Shown here piece after piece: positions 1 to 13,904 of a stretch of DNA of 64,000 bases (positions are counted from its first letter, which is position 1; every line of letters begins with the position of its first letter). Under the pieces are notes generated by a model, which worked only from the letters and a program-made list of their open reading frames with translations, ran no database searches and was not told where the DNA came from. The position numbers were made by a program, and so were the translations under genes. Source of the stretch: Lottia gigantea (lineage: Eukaryota > Mollusca > Gastropoda > Lottiidae); contig NW_008708171.1 of NCBI RefSeq assembly GCF_000327385.1, positions 210,292-274,291 of the forward strand. The letters run 5' to 3'.

Positions 1-3000
1 ACTCTTGCTTTAAAGAACAAAACTGACTAACTGAAATCGTTGTTCACTGTCAAACGTACGTCCAATAGTAAACCAACCTATACATTTTGTGATAGCAAGT
101 AACACAAAAATGAAAACCTACGTTAGTGTGTACACGTCGAACATTACAAAACTAACAAATATATTCTATTTTGAATACTCAATCTCGTTTAACAGCCAGT
201 TAATCTTATAATATTAAAAAAAAAGAACAAACAACTAAAATGCTGCACATCCAATATTCCAAAACAGTCAAAAGCACAACACAATGTCTTTTCCAAATCC
301 AGATTTAACACAACAAATAGAAAAACCGAAATATGAATGAAGAAACGCGTCTGATATTCAACGCATATCACAACAATATAAATTGAATGCTAACCTAAGC
401 AATGCAACATATAAAAACTTCATGTATTTCCGAGTCCAACATTGAACACAGTAAATGGTGTATCGTTTAAACCAGCTAGTCTGTAATATATATCGTTTAT
501 CAATTGCCTTCTCTCTCTATCTCTCTCTTACACATATTCTACTCAGCAGTCAATGTGAATGGTCTGAAATGTCGCACGCCAGGAACTTTGAGCAGTACCA
601 TTCACGAGATGTAATAGAATAGGAAAAAACGATCATAAAAAGTCTGAGAGTAGACGATGCAAAGGGCATATAAGAGAAAACATTACTATTCAGCCAAATC
701 TCGCGGCAATATATGGAGACAATGTGTCTATATCTAGCAATAGAAATTCAAACCAATTCCATGACTTTCAAATCAGGTCTCTGTGACATTTTGAAATCCT
801 ATTCCAAACATCCCATATTGAGACAATTTCATGACATCACAATAGAAGCATCTATTAAGTGAACTATCAATTAATGATGTAAGCTTTTTTTTTTTATCTA
901 AAAGAGTTCCTCAAATTCACAATTCAAAATCAGAACAATGTTATAAATCTCGGAAAATCTGACAGCAATAATTGCATCGGGTTACAATTTGACAAAATTA
1001 CGGGAAAGAAATGATGTTGAAAAGTGGGGGACCAAGTCAGCAGCACCTTGGCAATACCAACTTCAGAAGTTTACATTGCTTACAAACAGCAATCAGAAAT
1101 TTTGTAATGGAAATCATTAAGGTCTTTTGAAAATGCGCCTCTACCTCTTTGACATTTACAGTGGTTAGAAAATCCAATTTGAACCAATCCGGAGGTTTAA
1201 ATTCATTTTTGAGTATTTTTCCTGAAAATGATTAGTAGAAACTGTCAAACACTGCAAATCGATAGAACAAAAAGTTAAATAGTTTCTGTTAAACGCTACA
1301 CTGAAATCGTTCGGCCGCAGTTATATAGTTAAAAATGTTCAGTGAGAACTATAATAAAATATGGAATTATCGTGAACCATTCGCCAGCAGATTGTGCTTA
1401 AGTAAAATTTCTGTGATCAGAATCATTTTAACTGAAAAACTAAATGCCATTGCTAATCTCTTAATTGCATCAAAGGAAGAGAGTGGCAACTGCCCAACGT
1501 ATTCCCAGTTTTCGTAAAGAACAATATAAAGATGTGGTTATGAGAGGCGACAGAAGTAAAAATGAAGATAATGTTCTAAGCTGGCAACAATCCCATTCTA
1601 GCGTAAAAAAATCATTTCCACCCAGAAAATATAATTAAGAAGGTGTTTAAGTCAAATCTACTAGGAAATGAATTAATAATATCAGCGACCATCTGCTCGC
1701 TTTTAGTATTCACTCTTTAGTCAGGAGACACACTTAAGGCGCGATAGGGGTCGACGTTATATAACCTTCACGAAGGTAATTTTTGTTCCACATTAAATGA
1801 CACTGCTGATGGACAAAATTATATCCGAGGTCATTCTTTTTCCGATCATATTTACGTTCTTGCGTTCTGTTAAAAAAATAATTTTAAATTCTTATGATAA
1901 ATATTGTTTTGTTGATATCAAGACAGGACACTTTTATCCCAATGACACTTTTGTTGCTCAATTATAAAACAGTCCACTTTAACAACAGATGGAACTGGTA
2001 TAAGTAGACTGTTAATGGGATTCCGGTTTACAACACGAGCCATATAAGATAATTGTCAATATTTCTTTCAATTAAATGTTAGGTGTTCAATAAAAACATG
2101 ATAACACAATTAAAGTTTTATCTTCAGCTCACAGTCCGCCTTTTCAGTCCGTTTTTTTTCCGTTTTATAATAGTTCGTCTGCTTAAGATACAATTGTTTA
2201 ACATCAATGCAGCCGTCTATCTGCGACTTGATTGTCAGCTTGCACCTATCGCCGACATGTCGTTTGAGAAAATATAGATTCACCACCACTTCAGATTCAG
2301 TTCAGATAATTAAATAATGACATATATTATCAGCATTTGATTCTGTGAACGTCGGTAGATTTTAATTTTGTCTCTATGATAACCAAAGCATTACGCACTA
2401 AATTTTTCAGTCACCCACCAATGATTACGTTTATGATCATCATTTGAAACTAGAGAACCTATGAGTAGATTGAAAATCTAAAAACCAGTAACTAGCAGGT
2501 GCACATACCAATGTAACGGTAAATAATTGATAAGTCAATATTCGATTGAAACATTGATAAATGACTAACTAGGATACAGTAATCAATGGAGTTTCAAAAA
2601 GACAGCAGCCATTTTGAGAAGTTCGTTTTCTTACATCTTAAATCGGATTTTTCGGTTGCTTACCGAAAGCGCAAGATGTTGTTAACAACAAGTGTCCAAT
2701 TTGTACTTTTTGGGAGATTATAATGGAGACATGACATCCATCCTTCCCCGTGTCAATTATTACACTTTGATCACCACAAGGTCTATGATGAAGTCACTAG
2801 CGAGGCAAGGTTCACTCTTCTGGAACAATTCTGCTAATCCGAGTCAGCATCATATTGTTTATGTGATATAACTATTCAATTTTGGATACTTGATTTCAAA
2901 TTCAGATGACTCAAGATGATTTTCAGTCTTATCCTATGTAGCCATCACGTGACATCGTCACCTCCCAATTACACTTACATTTGAATATTTTGATTACTGT

Positions 3001-3126
3001 GTCAAATAATTTGACCGAAAATGTTGTTATAGGTTCGTTAAAGAATTAAATGACAAGAGCTTGTATATGTATGCTTAACATAAGTTTGCAGGATCCACCG
3101 TGCGAACAGCTAGGGCCATATGCAGC
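1..3126. other. Unique AT-rich DNA, no gene recognised
   Basis: No recognisable protein, RNA gene or transposon is visible here. A CT-rich tract (about 509-530) leads to an AG at 545-546, which looks like a splice acceptor. The 64 nt after it stay open in two frames and end at a weak GT (611-612). Without a family match this stays an unsupported exon-like island. Other open frames are about 60 codons or shorter and low in complexity. Confidence 0.5.
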
Positions 3127-3270
3127 GCTCGTACTTCACCTAAACTTTGACTAAGTATGCACTACATTTGATAGTCAAATTTAAGCCTGACTTTCGTAAA
3201 GATCGACCGGTGCATACTTTAAGTTTGACTTAAGTCTTACTTTAGTCAAAGTTTAGGTCAAGTACGAGCC
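3127..3270. mobile_element. Short inverted-repeat element (MITE-like), ~144 bp
   Basis: The ends are inverted copies. The left end reads GCTCGTACTTCACCTAAACT and continues TTGACTAA; the right end, read on the minus strand, starts GCTCGTACTTGACCTAAACT and continues TTGACTAA. That is one mismatch in about 28 bp. Inside, AAGTATGCA and TGCATACTT form a second inverted pair, so most of the element can fold into one long hairpin. There is no coding capacity. These are the properties of a miniature inverted-repeat transposable element. No clear target-site duplication is seen, so the superfamily is not assigned. Confidence 0.75.
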
Positions 3271-4734
3271 CTCAGTGTCTGTTCAAAGCTCAACTAATTA
3301 TGTTATATTCTTCCCCTTAGAAGTACAAGAACGCCATCGCTTTGCAATACAAAATAGTAATTGATTTCTATTGCAAGTGTGAAACACCAGGAAAACCAGA
3401 TAACAGCTATGTTAGTCAACATAGTCAGGTCAGAATTTTATAGAGGCACTCCTTATTCAATAATTCATGTTGATCAAATAGAAATTAATTAAATTAAGTA
3501 ATTTGACTGATTCAATTAAGACAGCAAACCAATGAATACTGCAAGGAAGTTCCACCTTAAGGAATGGTAATCCATTCTGTGTAATATTCATGATGATTCG
3601 AAATAAAATAGATGCAATTTCACCAGAATGTAAGTCGTTAAGGAAGTAAACAATGGGACAACATGGAAAACTAAGTTACGTCCATCAAATGAAAACTTAA
3701 AAAAACATTATCAAGGGCATTTAATCAAAACCTTTTAGAAACTTCGCATCCAGGTTCCAATGATTGGACGCCAGTGGTGCATTTTTGACTTGTACTTCAC
3801 GTACTCGACAGATTTGTCAACCAAGTATTTTAAAATATTTTATAAACTTGACTTTCTGAAGAATGTTGATGGAATTTTTGTTATTAATAATAGATATAGT
3901 TCGACAGAGATTGATTTTCTTTTTTATATTTTTCTACTATCATCAATTGGTAAAGTTAAGTTCAAGAAAACAGTGATTTTATTGAACCAAGGACCATCCT
4001 TAATAGGACAATTAACATACTTCTTATCTGTCAATCTGATTAAAACAAAGAACTGGGTCCCTTTTTGTTTAATTATTTACTTCATCTTGATTTCACCTAT
4101 CCAACCACTTGTCAAATGGAAAATCTGACGAGTGGAAATATATCATGGCAGTTGAATTTGACTGCAGACAAACCAAGTGTTACATTTTTACTTAAATCGC
4201 CAAAGAAAATTGAGAAGAACTATTTTTTTAACTGCAAAATACAAGTTTTCAAATCAATACGCGGTTTTCAGACTTTCAGAATAAAATAAATTCAAACACA
4301 CGAGATACATTTATACCATAACAGTATATTCTAAAGAATTTATGTCACTTACAGTGAGATTCCTGGTTTTCCTTATTCCTCGGAGAACGTGTACGTATAT
4401 AACGTGTACGTGCCTGTTTTATTAGGCGAAATCTATTTAACATTTTAATAAACCACATTTATAAAGCTAAGCAAACGCAACCTAGGAAGGTATTGATATT
4501 TGCCTTGCCTGAACATCATAAAATTATTACCAAATCAACTACATTTGCCTAAATATTCAGTAACTATGATAGTTAACGACTATGATTTAAAATTACCTCC
4601 AGAACTTCACTGTTCAATTCACATAATATAGGCTTCCAAATCTAAACACTACACTATATAATTACGAATTACAGAGTTAAGAAAACAAATCATGTCTTAC
4701 TGATTCGAGAAAGTAGCTTATCAATTGCTGAGTT
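3271..4734. other. Unique AT-rich DNA, no gene recognised
   Basis: The longest open stretch is a 122-codon frame at 3760-4128 on the plus strand, rich in Phe, Ile, Leu and Lys and with no motif. A frame of this length is about what chance gives in 64 kb at this base composition. A small 15-bp direct duplication of AACGTGTACGT lies at 4386-4411. Confidence 0.5.
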
Positions 4735-4988
4735 GTAAAACGTCACCACTGAGTCTGTACTTATAACACGTGACTCACCAAGTCCCTACTTATAAAACGT
4801 CACTCATCCAGTACGAACTTATCAAATGTCGCTCACTCTCTACTTATAAATGTCATTCACCAAGTCCTTACTTAAAAAACGTAACTCACCCAGTACATGC
4901 TTATAAAACGTCACTCACCAAGTCCTTAATTATAAAACGTCATTATGCCACTGATCAAATCCCTACTCACAAAACGTAACTCGCCAAG
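4735..4988. repeat. Degenerate ~30-bp tandem repeat
   Basis: About eight diverged copies of a unit close to TACTTATAAAACGTCACTCA followed by CCAAGTCCC. The period is near 30 bp, with small insertions and deletions. A 69-codon frame at 4770-4979 that repeats Thr-Tyr-Lys-Thr-Ser is only the translated repeat, because the period is a multiple of three. It should not be taken as a gene. Confidence 0.85.
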
Positions 4989-7900
4989 TAATTTTCATAA
5001 TTAACGCGAAACTAATAATTCCCAACTTTAGAATTGCAATATTCATATTACCATATGGCTTGATTTTTCACATCCCCACTATCTACGTTAAAACACGACG
5101 CCATTTCTTCCCATTGCTGGCTTTTTAATTCCACACACATTAACACTGTATTCGATTCCCTATATTTCTCAACGGCCTACATAAAAAAGTCACAATAGAT
5201 TCACTATTTACTCTATTGGCTTCCAACGCCGTCCCTTTTCAATTCACTATTGCCTGCTTATCTACTCTAAAAAAAGAAGCGATCCATATCCCCAAAGCGC
5301 ACCTGTTAGAATTCAATTGTAACCTTCTAGACACTAAGCACACAAAAATACTCTCCTACTCTGTGACCTCTTCCGACTAAATAAACGATAGACTGAATGA
5401 GAACAATAATTGAAAATACTGAATAACATACAATATTCACAATTTTTATCGACCTACTTTATTTTTATTGGAGACATATGACAAGTTACAATGTTCTGTC
5501 GATTTAGCTTGAATAATAACAATATATTCTCAGTCATTAGATACACGCATACATGATGTACGGATGCTCCGGGCAACAGAAGGCATACCCTTATTATTAA
5601 ACCGAAAGATCTCAACACAGTCAAATCATCTCGATATATCGAAGGTGTGCTATTCCAAATATTCTATCGATTACACCAACAGAGCGCTTATTTCCGCATT
5701 TGCACTACCTGAGCCATTATTCAATTTAACCTATCGCAGAATATAGGATTGCAATAACGGTTCCAATTGGTCAAAAATAAATCATCAACTTATTCAAACG
5801 GAGGTTGCTGCAAAAGGGTCCCAGGCCAAACCTTGACAATGTTAATTATCTAACTCTTTGTCAGATTTTGAACTATAAGGACGCCTGAGTTGTACATTAA
5901 AATCTGCACATATTGAAATTCTCAAATCGACTGTTTTTAAAGTGTCAATGTCAGAAATCACAGGCAGTTGTAATATCCAACCTTACTAATGATATTACCG
6001 TGTTGACTATAATTATCTAAACAGATAAGTGTCTATTTTTAACACGTTTCGTATCATTACGACAAGGTATAGGTGAGAGAGAAAAAATACATAGCACTTA
6101 ATATAACTGAATTACTCTAAATACTAAGTGTAGGAAAGTAAAGTGCACACAACTGTACATGTTTATTGGATGACAATGTTTTGTAAAATTGTATTTATCT
6201 AAAGTCACATAATAGTAGTTTTCTGAAAAGGACCATTGTTGACACAAAAACTGCTGGTTGAAAATTTTTTTACAAAAGTGAAATGAGTCAATAATAATAC
6301 ATTGTTGGTTTTAATTGCGCTCGTCGAAACATGTTCAACAGAGGAACAATTCCTATTGGTTCCAATGCAGGAGCTAACTTACACACAAAATGCTTCCGAG
6401 TAAGTAACGATGTCTATTTCACGAATTGTTATTTCAATTCGACTGCTGGAAATTGATCTAAAATTGAAATACCTTCAGAAAATATTGAGTTGTTCTGATG
6501 GTCCACTATTTAAGTAGGCAACGTGAATTATTCATATTATCGCTTATTATCTACAATAAATTATGAAGTCATATTGCGCTCAATTACCAAAATTAATAGA
6601 ATTATGGTCTGTTTCATAAATAATGTTTTCTATTTGTTACGTCTAACTGACTACAGCTGTGATATTGACCTTGCTTGGCAACTTAAAACTTATTAGATCA
6701 ATAACAGAGGTTGAAAGCCAACTAGAAAGCTAATTCAAACCCAGGTCTCTACAGAAGTATCAATATATCTTCACCAAAGATTGGTAGGAGGTCAAAGGAA
6801 ACTAACGCTCTTGTATGCCCTTTGTCGTAACACTTCGCCGACCCGCAGCTCTCGTTACGGCTTTTAACTTTAAGGGTTCCCTTGCTGATCCATGGATTTG
6901 GTTGTTGTTCTAGAGAACAGGAGTTAAAAAGAGGACAGAGGTGACTAATACCTACCGTAAAACTACGCTGTTAGTGGGCAACTACCGCTTCAAATATCTC
7001 TTAATGTTCTCTATATCCATTGAATTTGTTGCTCAGTGTTTGAAATAAGAAACAAGAAGCAAATACGTTTTTCTAAGTAGATCCTTCGTCTTGTGTCAGC
7101 TTCACAGCGAGATTAAATGATTTACAAGTTTCCTCGCATTCTGTTAGTAGTTTGAAGGTGATTTAAGACGTCTCTGAAGTAATTTCATTAGGAAAATTAG
7201 CTTTTAAAACTAAAGCACTGTCTACAAGCTGTTTAAAGAGTTATTTAGTATGCAGACTAGCAATTTAAAGATGGTTTGAAGACTATTGAACTCTAGCCAA
7301 GGCCGATAAATCTTTGGTAATTTGTGAATGGCGAGTGTCAGGAGGCTTTAAAGGGAATGGGCTATTGTGGGGGAATTCATTCATAAATCGATTATAATAT
7401 TGCACTATTATCCATGGTATATTTGCCGTGAAATTATTTTGTAGGTTCCATTCGTCTGACTGCCCTAATTAATATCCTTCATAGCCAATGACAGCTATAG
7501 AACATAATATAACTATGCGACGTAAATTGAAATCCAAAGAGTTAATCGGTGTAAGGATATTAAAATCAATTGAAATTTTCATGTTTTTACTCTCCAAAAT
7601 TTAATAAATATTGGTTTATCTTTTAGCATTGGCTTCCATTTCATAATGGTCTAACGAATTCAACGATATGTTTTACCTTTCTGGAATAAACATAAAATTC
7701 AGTTGACCTGGAAGAGTTGAAAGTTTTAACATCTCATGGTAGCTTTAAAGTAAAAAAAAAAAGGTTAAAGCCTAGGATGATAGTTTTCACCGAAATCAAA
7801 TAAAATGAAATATGGAAATTGGATTGCCCTGATAGCGTTAAAGTACACTCATATTATAGCCATCGACCTTGCTGGTGGTGAAAATTGATGGAATTCAATG

Positions 7901-10900
7901 AAAGATTCTATGTCTAATGATGGAATTCAATCACGATTCCTGGCAGAATGTCAAAGAGCTCGGTCATTACGTCATATTATTCTAAACCTAATTCCATGCA
8001 CATTAATTTAAGCGACTTTATAATTATTTAAATTTTGCTCCCAGATCGGTTTCACTTTCCAGAATCAGATATAGTCCGAATACTTCAAACCAATTTTCTT
8101 AATGCACATTGTGGTAATGACAGTGGTGGACACTAGTTCTACACCGTACGATAGTAAGGTTAATTTTGTCTATGCATTCATTACATTTCACGGTATTTCG
8201 AATTCATCTGTTCTGTACAGAATTATATGAACAGAAATGAAATATCACGACTCTTGAATCTAAAACTATTATAGGAGTCTTCAGACCTGAATTTCTCGAA
8301 CTAAAGTCTTCAAACAGTTTTTTTTATCGACAGCGTTTGAGATTCATTTATTCAGTAATTTGTTGACTTTGTCTTGTAGAGAAAATAAGAAAACATGAGA
8401 ATTTTCTGCAGTTGAAGGCAATTTTTAAATAAAATCCAATCTTTAGGAAAATACTTCAAATACTGTCCAATAGCTGTTCAAATACTTTGTTGAAATAAGG
8501 CTCTACAATTTCCCCTGACTACAAATTGAATTAACGTATTTTTTATTCATTGACAAACTTTTCCTTTTAAATTTAGTCTGAATTGAGAACAAAACATAAA
8601 GTGCCTTCTTAAATGTAATCCATGTATTAATAATCAATGTTGAAACGGGGAAATATTTCTGTGCGCTTTTGAGTTAGGCCTATAAGTAATGTTGGTTTTA
8701 ATCTCGATCGTCAAGTTGAATAATGTTACTTTAAACAAGTCAATTCCTGTCAACACATATGTAAATGGACACGGATAATCCAGGAAATAACGATATCAAG
8801 AAGTTGATCTAAGAATCAGCTATTTTATAGAGTCCTCGTAAACTTAAGTTGCTATCCTTTTTTTAAAAATGTTTTTTTTCTTAAGTTGTTCAATAATTCA
8901 TTAAAAAACCATCACATTTAATTAAATTCGGTTTCTCTCTAATGGATTTAATTTCATAGATTTGAAAATTTCATTATTTTTAGAAAGTAGCTTCTGTATT
9001 GGCCTTTGAATGATAAGAGCCAATGCATAATTTAATGAATTTATATGGAAACGTGAATGCTATTGATTTTGCAAAGAACTTTTAATTAACACATTAACAA
9101 TACCTCTTTTTTTTAAATTTGACTTTTCTTTCTAAATGATCTGTTTGAAAATGTAATACATTTAAACCTAACAAAGAACTTTTTCTTATGGAAATGTTCC
9201 TCCTTTGAATTTTGATTAATCTGTCACAACCCATGAAAGAAATATTCATTAAAATGCAGTACACGGTGCCAAAATTGTCAAGATAAAATGTGTAGAATAT
9301 CCAGAATAAATCAATTGATTCGTTCGTTTTACTATAATCCAGCTTTTACAAATAGAGACATTTGAAAGAATCATAAATATTATATGGTTTTCTGATAGCG
9401 ATTGCTTAATATTCTTAAAGTTATCATTCAGACCTATCAGATTGCAAAGCTAAGATAATCTTTAAGATGGGGTTCCTTATTTTCATTTATTCATATTATA
9501 TTTGAATATTAGTTGAATAATACTCAATCGAAAAGTAGAGGTGTTCTAATGATTTGGAAAGATCACCTGGTAGACTGTATACTCTAAAACTGAATCTAGA
9601 AAAATAGGGTTGCATCATCTTTATTTCTGTATGTACAGAGTATTGTTATTCCAAATGTTTTAGACTGCGAAACGAACAGAACGCGAAGAAAATAATAGTG
9701 TAACCAATAAATAATTCAGTCTACCAGTTAACCAGAAGTGAGAAGTAAATCAAAGAACAGTCTGAATTTTAAGATGATATAAAAGCTTTTCACACATCAC
9801 CTACAAGATAACTTGAATAACATATAGTAGGCCTAGTCAAAATATTTTTGTTTCTCAAAGGAATCGCTCCCAGTAATGCCTTTAAGTTTCCACACTCATC
9901 CCGTTGCACTTCTAGAAATTATCAACGCATTACTACTATGGACCAGGATTGTCATGATAATTATTTCAAACATTCTGAACAACAGAGAAAAGCTTGCAAG
10001 GAAACATACGCTTACAATATAAAGTATGTGGGACGAAAGAAATCGACAGAAATCGCTCTGTAGTTGTAATGAACTGCATTAACCTCAAAACTTGGGCGAA
10101 TGACAAGACTAGATCCTGGAGAACCAGCGTTGAAATCCGTGGATAATATAGACGTGTCTTTCATTATTTTTCACTTTTAGACATATTTCCTGACTTTTTG
10201 TTCTATTCGTCTTCTTGTTTGTTTTCAAGTGTCAATGTAATTTTAGGAAAAAGCTAAGAGACTATGAAAAAAGACAGTAATCGAGAACACAAGGATGACA
10301 GCATCGCTACAGGCCTCTGTCTTTACTGATCAACCATCAGTCTATGAGAAATCGGGTTTCAAATTTTCCTTTAGCCTTATTAATTACTCTTTTAAAGCGG
10401 CATTGTCTTAGGTATAAACAATATATAACAATAGAAGTTCTTACCGTATGAGGCTTTCAACAGTCCCATAGATACATTATTACCATGTCTACTACGATAG
10501 ACTTTCAGAGCGCATTATCGGAATTATTGTAAACATTACAGTTTGATTATGTTTAACCTTAATTGACGTTACACGAAAGCCTTTATAATGGTTAAAATTA
10601 TAACTTGCTCGTATAAACTTCTGAACTAATGTTTGCTTGGTATTTTATTTGTAGGTATCTTGCAGGTACTTTCGTCCTAAAAACGTACAGACAACTTATC
10701 TGTTGTAACGAAAATGTACACAACTTTAAAGAGTGCGAAATTAACACGTTTTGACTCCCTTAATATTTCTTTTTGATATTTCGCATCGATGGATTTTAAT
10801 CTGCTATCTTTAGGCAATGATAATTAGTCAGAGCCTAATATTGTAAGGATTAGTATGGATAAATCCATCAAGCCGTAATGTAGAGAATTATAATCAAGTT

Positions 10901-11899
10901 TCATTGACATGGACCTCTATAATATTACTGGCTCAGTCGGGCTGGCTTATGTGAAGGCATCAGCACAGTAACACTCTCTACCCTAATAACGTTATTATAA
11001 AAATATAGTATAAATTTGATGCATTTTTAGATTTATATATCGTTCAAGAGAGCAAATGTCATGGCCGGCAAAAATCTGTCTGGAACACCATGCGACTGAC
11101 TTCGAACGTCAAAAAAGAAAGGAAAACTTGCCCATGTGGAAGAGAGAAATGTTATCTGTGGAGACCTTGAAATTTCCGAAGCAATATCATGAAACTTATG
11201 AAATATGATTTATTATAGAATGAAATGTAGCATGAAGTAATAAGTAGAGATATCTTGCCTTTGTCGATAAATTCTCATTTGGTCGAAGTAGGGTTAGGTT
11301 TCCCAGGCTATTTACTGTGATTAATAGTGATATTGTACCGTGTAAACGGCCCATTACATACCAGTTTAATTACTGTAAGTTAATCAAACTAGAAAATCTT
11401 TTTCAATACCAAACCATCATTAAGACAATGTCAAGACTAAATTCCGTTCGAAGCACTCCTGAGAAAGTCTGGTTTATCCGTTAATTTAGGAGAAAACAAA
11501 AGGCTGGGATTGACAACAATTAAAACATCAAGCTGTTATTCTTTCCATGTATTATTCAAATAATGTCTTAGGAAAAGATTTTGTGATAACAGCCAACGGT
11601 TACTAACAGGTGATAGGTATTACATGTACGCTGGACTGTTAACCTGCGCTCAGTATAGGCCACGTTTTCGTGAAGTGACACGAGACAGGCGTAGGATTTT
11701 AACTTTAATTTAATTTGAGCCAGAGTACTACATCATTGCGTTCTTGTCCGACTCAATACAATTTGAATTATTACTCAATTATCAACATATTTGATAAAAA
11801 TAAATTCAAATAGCTGGAGGTGAAATATTCTTATCAATAATCAAGACAATACAACTATTCAAAAATTCAATAAATTTATTTAACAATAAAGTTCTAATT
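4989..11899. other. Long unique stretch, no gene recognised
   Basis: Nearly 7 kb without a recognisable gene or element. The palindrome TAGGCCTA occurs at 8675 and 9828. At 9859-9860 an AG preceded by a T-rich tract opens a frame that runs to a stop at 10,061-10,063. It includes 42 codons from an internal ATG (Met-Asp-Gln-Asp-Cys). It is polar and could be a 3' terminal exon, but nothing identifies it. Confidence 0.45.
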
Positions 11900-12431
11900 C
11901 ATAACAATCGAAACATTGGACATTAAAACAATTGAAACTTATAGGATTAGTTAAAAAAATAAATTGTACAACAATTGAAACTTATAGGAATAGTTATAAA
12001 CAAGTTATAAAACAATATAAATTTAAAGGAATAGTTTATGACTATTCCTTTAAATTTACAAGTTATAAAACAACGTAAACTTATAAGACTAGTTATAAAC
12101 AAGTTATGAAACAATACAAAACCTATATGAATAGTTTGAAACTTAAAGGATTAGTTTTAAACAGGCTATAAAACAATTGAAACTTAAAGGATCAGTTATA
12201 AACAAGTTATAAAACAATTGAAACTTATAGGATTAGTTATAAACAAGTTATAAAACAATTCAAACTCTTAAGACTAGTTTTAAACATGTTATAAAACAAT
12301 TGGAACTTAAAAAAAACTATTTTTAAACATGTAATAAAATAATATAAGCTTATAAGACTAGTTTTAAACCAGTTATAGAATAGTAGAAAGTTATAGGACT
12401 AATTTTTAAAAAGTTATAAAACAATTGCAAC
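11900..12431. repeat. ~41-bp AT-rich minisatellite
   Basis: About twelve copies of a unit close to AACAAGTTATAAAACAATTG followed by AAACTTATAGGATTAGTTATA. Copies differ by point changes (TATAGGATTAG, TTAAAGGATTAG, TTAAGACTAG) and small length changes. Divergence is fairly even along the array, so it does not look freshly expanded. Confidence 0.9.
12019..12057. repeat. Perfect 16-bp hairpin inside the minisatellite
   Basis: AAATTTAAAGGAATAG at 12,019-12,034 is followed by a 7-base spacer and then its exact reverse complement CTATTCCTTTAAATTT at 12,042-12,057. The arm sequence is a variant of the array unit (ACTTAAAGGATTAG), so a piece of the array appears to have been copied in inverted orientation next to itself. 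Confidence 0.85.
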
Positions 12432-13773
12432 GCATGTGACCATTTCGAAATCGTTTATTTTGTATTTTTGTTTTTATTGTTATGAAAAAACATCTTTAAT
12501 ACAATCAAATCTCATCAATTTTAATCAATGCTACCAGACCAAAAATTTTTTTTATGTAAAAATCACGAGTGTGTTAAAAGGTTTGCAAAACTCATAATTG
12601 TTATTAAAATATCAAAGTTCATGATATTCACAATTTTTAACAAGTCAGAAAAAATATAGTCTTAGATTAACAATGATGATGTTATTTTGTCCACAAGCTC
12701 AATAGAAATAATCCTTTACACAATAGTTCCATCGCGATGTTTAAAACGGCCGGATAACTGTATATGGGGGGATGGGGCAGCTTCGCAAACTGAGATACTC
12801 GGTCAAGCCAGATTGACCCATGATCAGTGATAGCAGCTCTACTTAAAAAAAACCTAGCGGAATGTTCATATTTCCACACACATACGTACTAATTCCAATA
12901 TATGTCATTATCTCTGATACATTTATTTAAAACATTTATCAATTGACGATCGATCTGATCATGTAGTCAATAGTAGAACAATATACAGTGAGGTATTTTA
13001 TAATAATAGTATTATTGATCGGGTTTCCTATTGACACATTATCAAATAATCATAAATAATTATAATATCAAATTTATTATCAATTTATTGCTAAATACAA
13101 ATTAATAGATAAATAACCAACGTAAATATACGTATAATAGAAGTACATTATTATCTTTTACCGTAACAAGCTGAATGAAAGCCAAGACGTCTCGGCCCTT
13201 ATTTTTTCTACATAATGTGCAGTACCTTCCAACGATGTTAAAAACGAAGTTTAGTGGACAAGGCAAATTTCAGATTATCTTAGCAAAATCGTACTAAATA
13301 CCACAATTTCATATGACATGTCTTTTATTTTCTTATTTACATCTGTATAAATTAAACCAACGAACCATACAAAGATGCCATAATTCTTTTAATCCTTCAG
13401 CGAGCATGATATCGAAGTAGTAGTCTAAAACATAGGCTTTTAAGCAGTTAGTCATTCCCCGAGGAAATAACCGACTTTTCAGCATCTGAATCGACATTGA
13501 CAACCTATCTGGAAAGCCTTTAATGGACACGATGACGGATGCTGTACTATTGTCTCTAGGCTGTTAGCAGCTGGCGAAAAAGTCCGCAGTATTCTATAAC
13601 TGTTAACAGCCGCCGGATGAACTTCGTTCCTTTCCAGTCTCTTCCATTTCCCTCGGGGATCAATTGAACGAATAACCTTTCGTCAAGAACATCATTATTT
13701 TGTGTTTATGTTACTAAAGTTTTGTACTTTGGTACGAAATAAAATTGTATTTGAAATTTCGGTCATTAATTTT
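12432..13773. other. Unique DNA, no gene recognised
   Basis: Nothing identifiable. A 65-codon minus-strand frame at 12,682-12,879 and another at 13,333-13,530 have ordinary composition but no start context, splice sites or family resemblance that I can see. Confidence 0.45.
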
Positions 13774-13904
13774 CACCATCATCATTATTCATTATCAAAA
13801 GAAGTTTTTTTTGTATTATCGTCATAATAAGTTATTTTATAATCATCGTCATCATGAATAATTACTCATTATATTCACTATCGCCATTATCGTCAACATC
13901 ATCC
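13774..13904. repeat. Degenerate CAT/ATT trinucleotide tract
   Basis: Imperfect runs of CAT, ATT and CGT triplets (for example CACCATCATCATTATTCATT and ATCATCGTCATCATGAAT), broken by short T and A runs. It looks like an old, interrupted trinucleotide microsatellite. No frame through it forms a credible protein. Confidence 0.7.

Noticed and set aside
547-610. Exon-like island after a CT-rich tract
   Set aside because: Two competing frames and a weak GTAATA donor; no protein recognised.
2640-2830. 60-codon frame (+) and minus-strand segment with a GTAAGC donor
   Set aside because: Opposite-strand open segments overlap and have no supporting acceptor or family.
3760-4128. 122-codon hydrophobic frame
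   Set aside because: Composition follows AT-rich codons (Phe, Ile, Leu, Lys), with no signal peptide or regular membrane-segment pattern.
4770-4979. 69-codon repetitive protein
   Set aside because: It is the direct translation of a ~30-bp tandem repeat.
9861-10063. Possible 3' terminal exon ending Thr-Glu-Ile-Ala-Leu-stop
   Set aside because: The acceptor is AAAG with a modest tract. There is no upstream partner exon and no family match.
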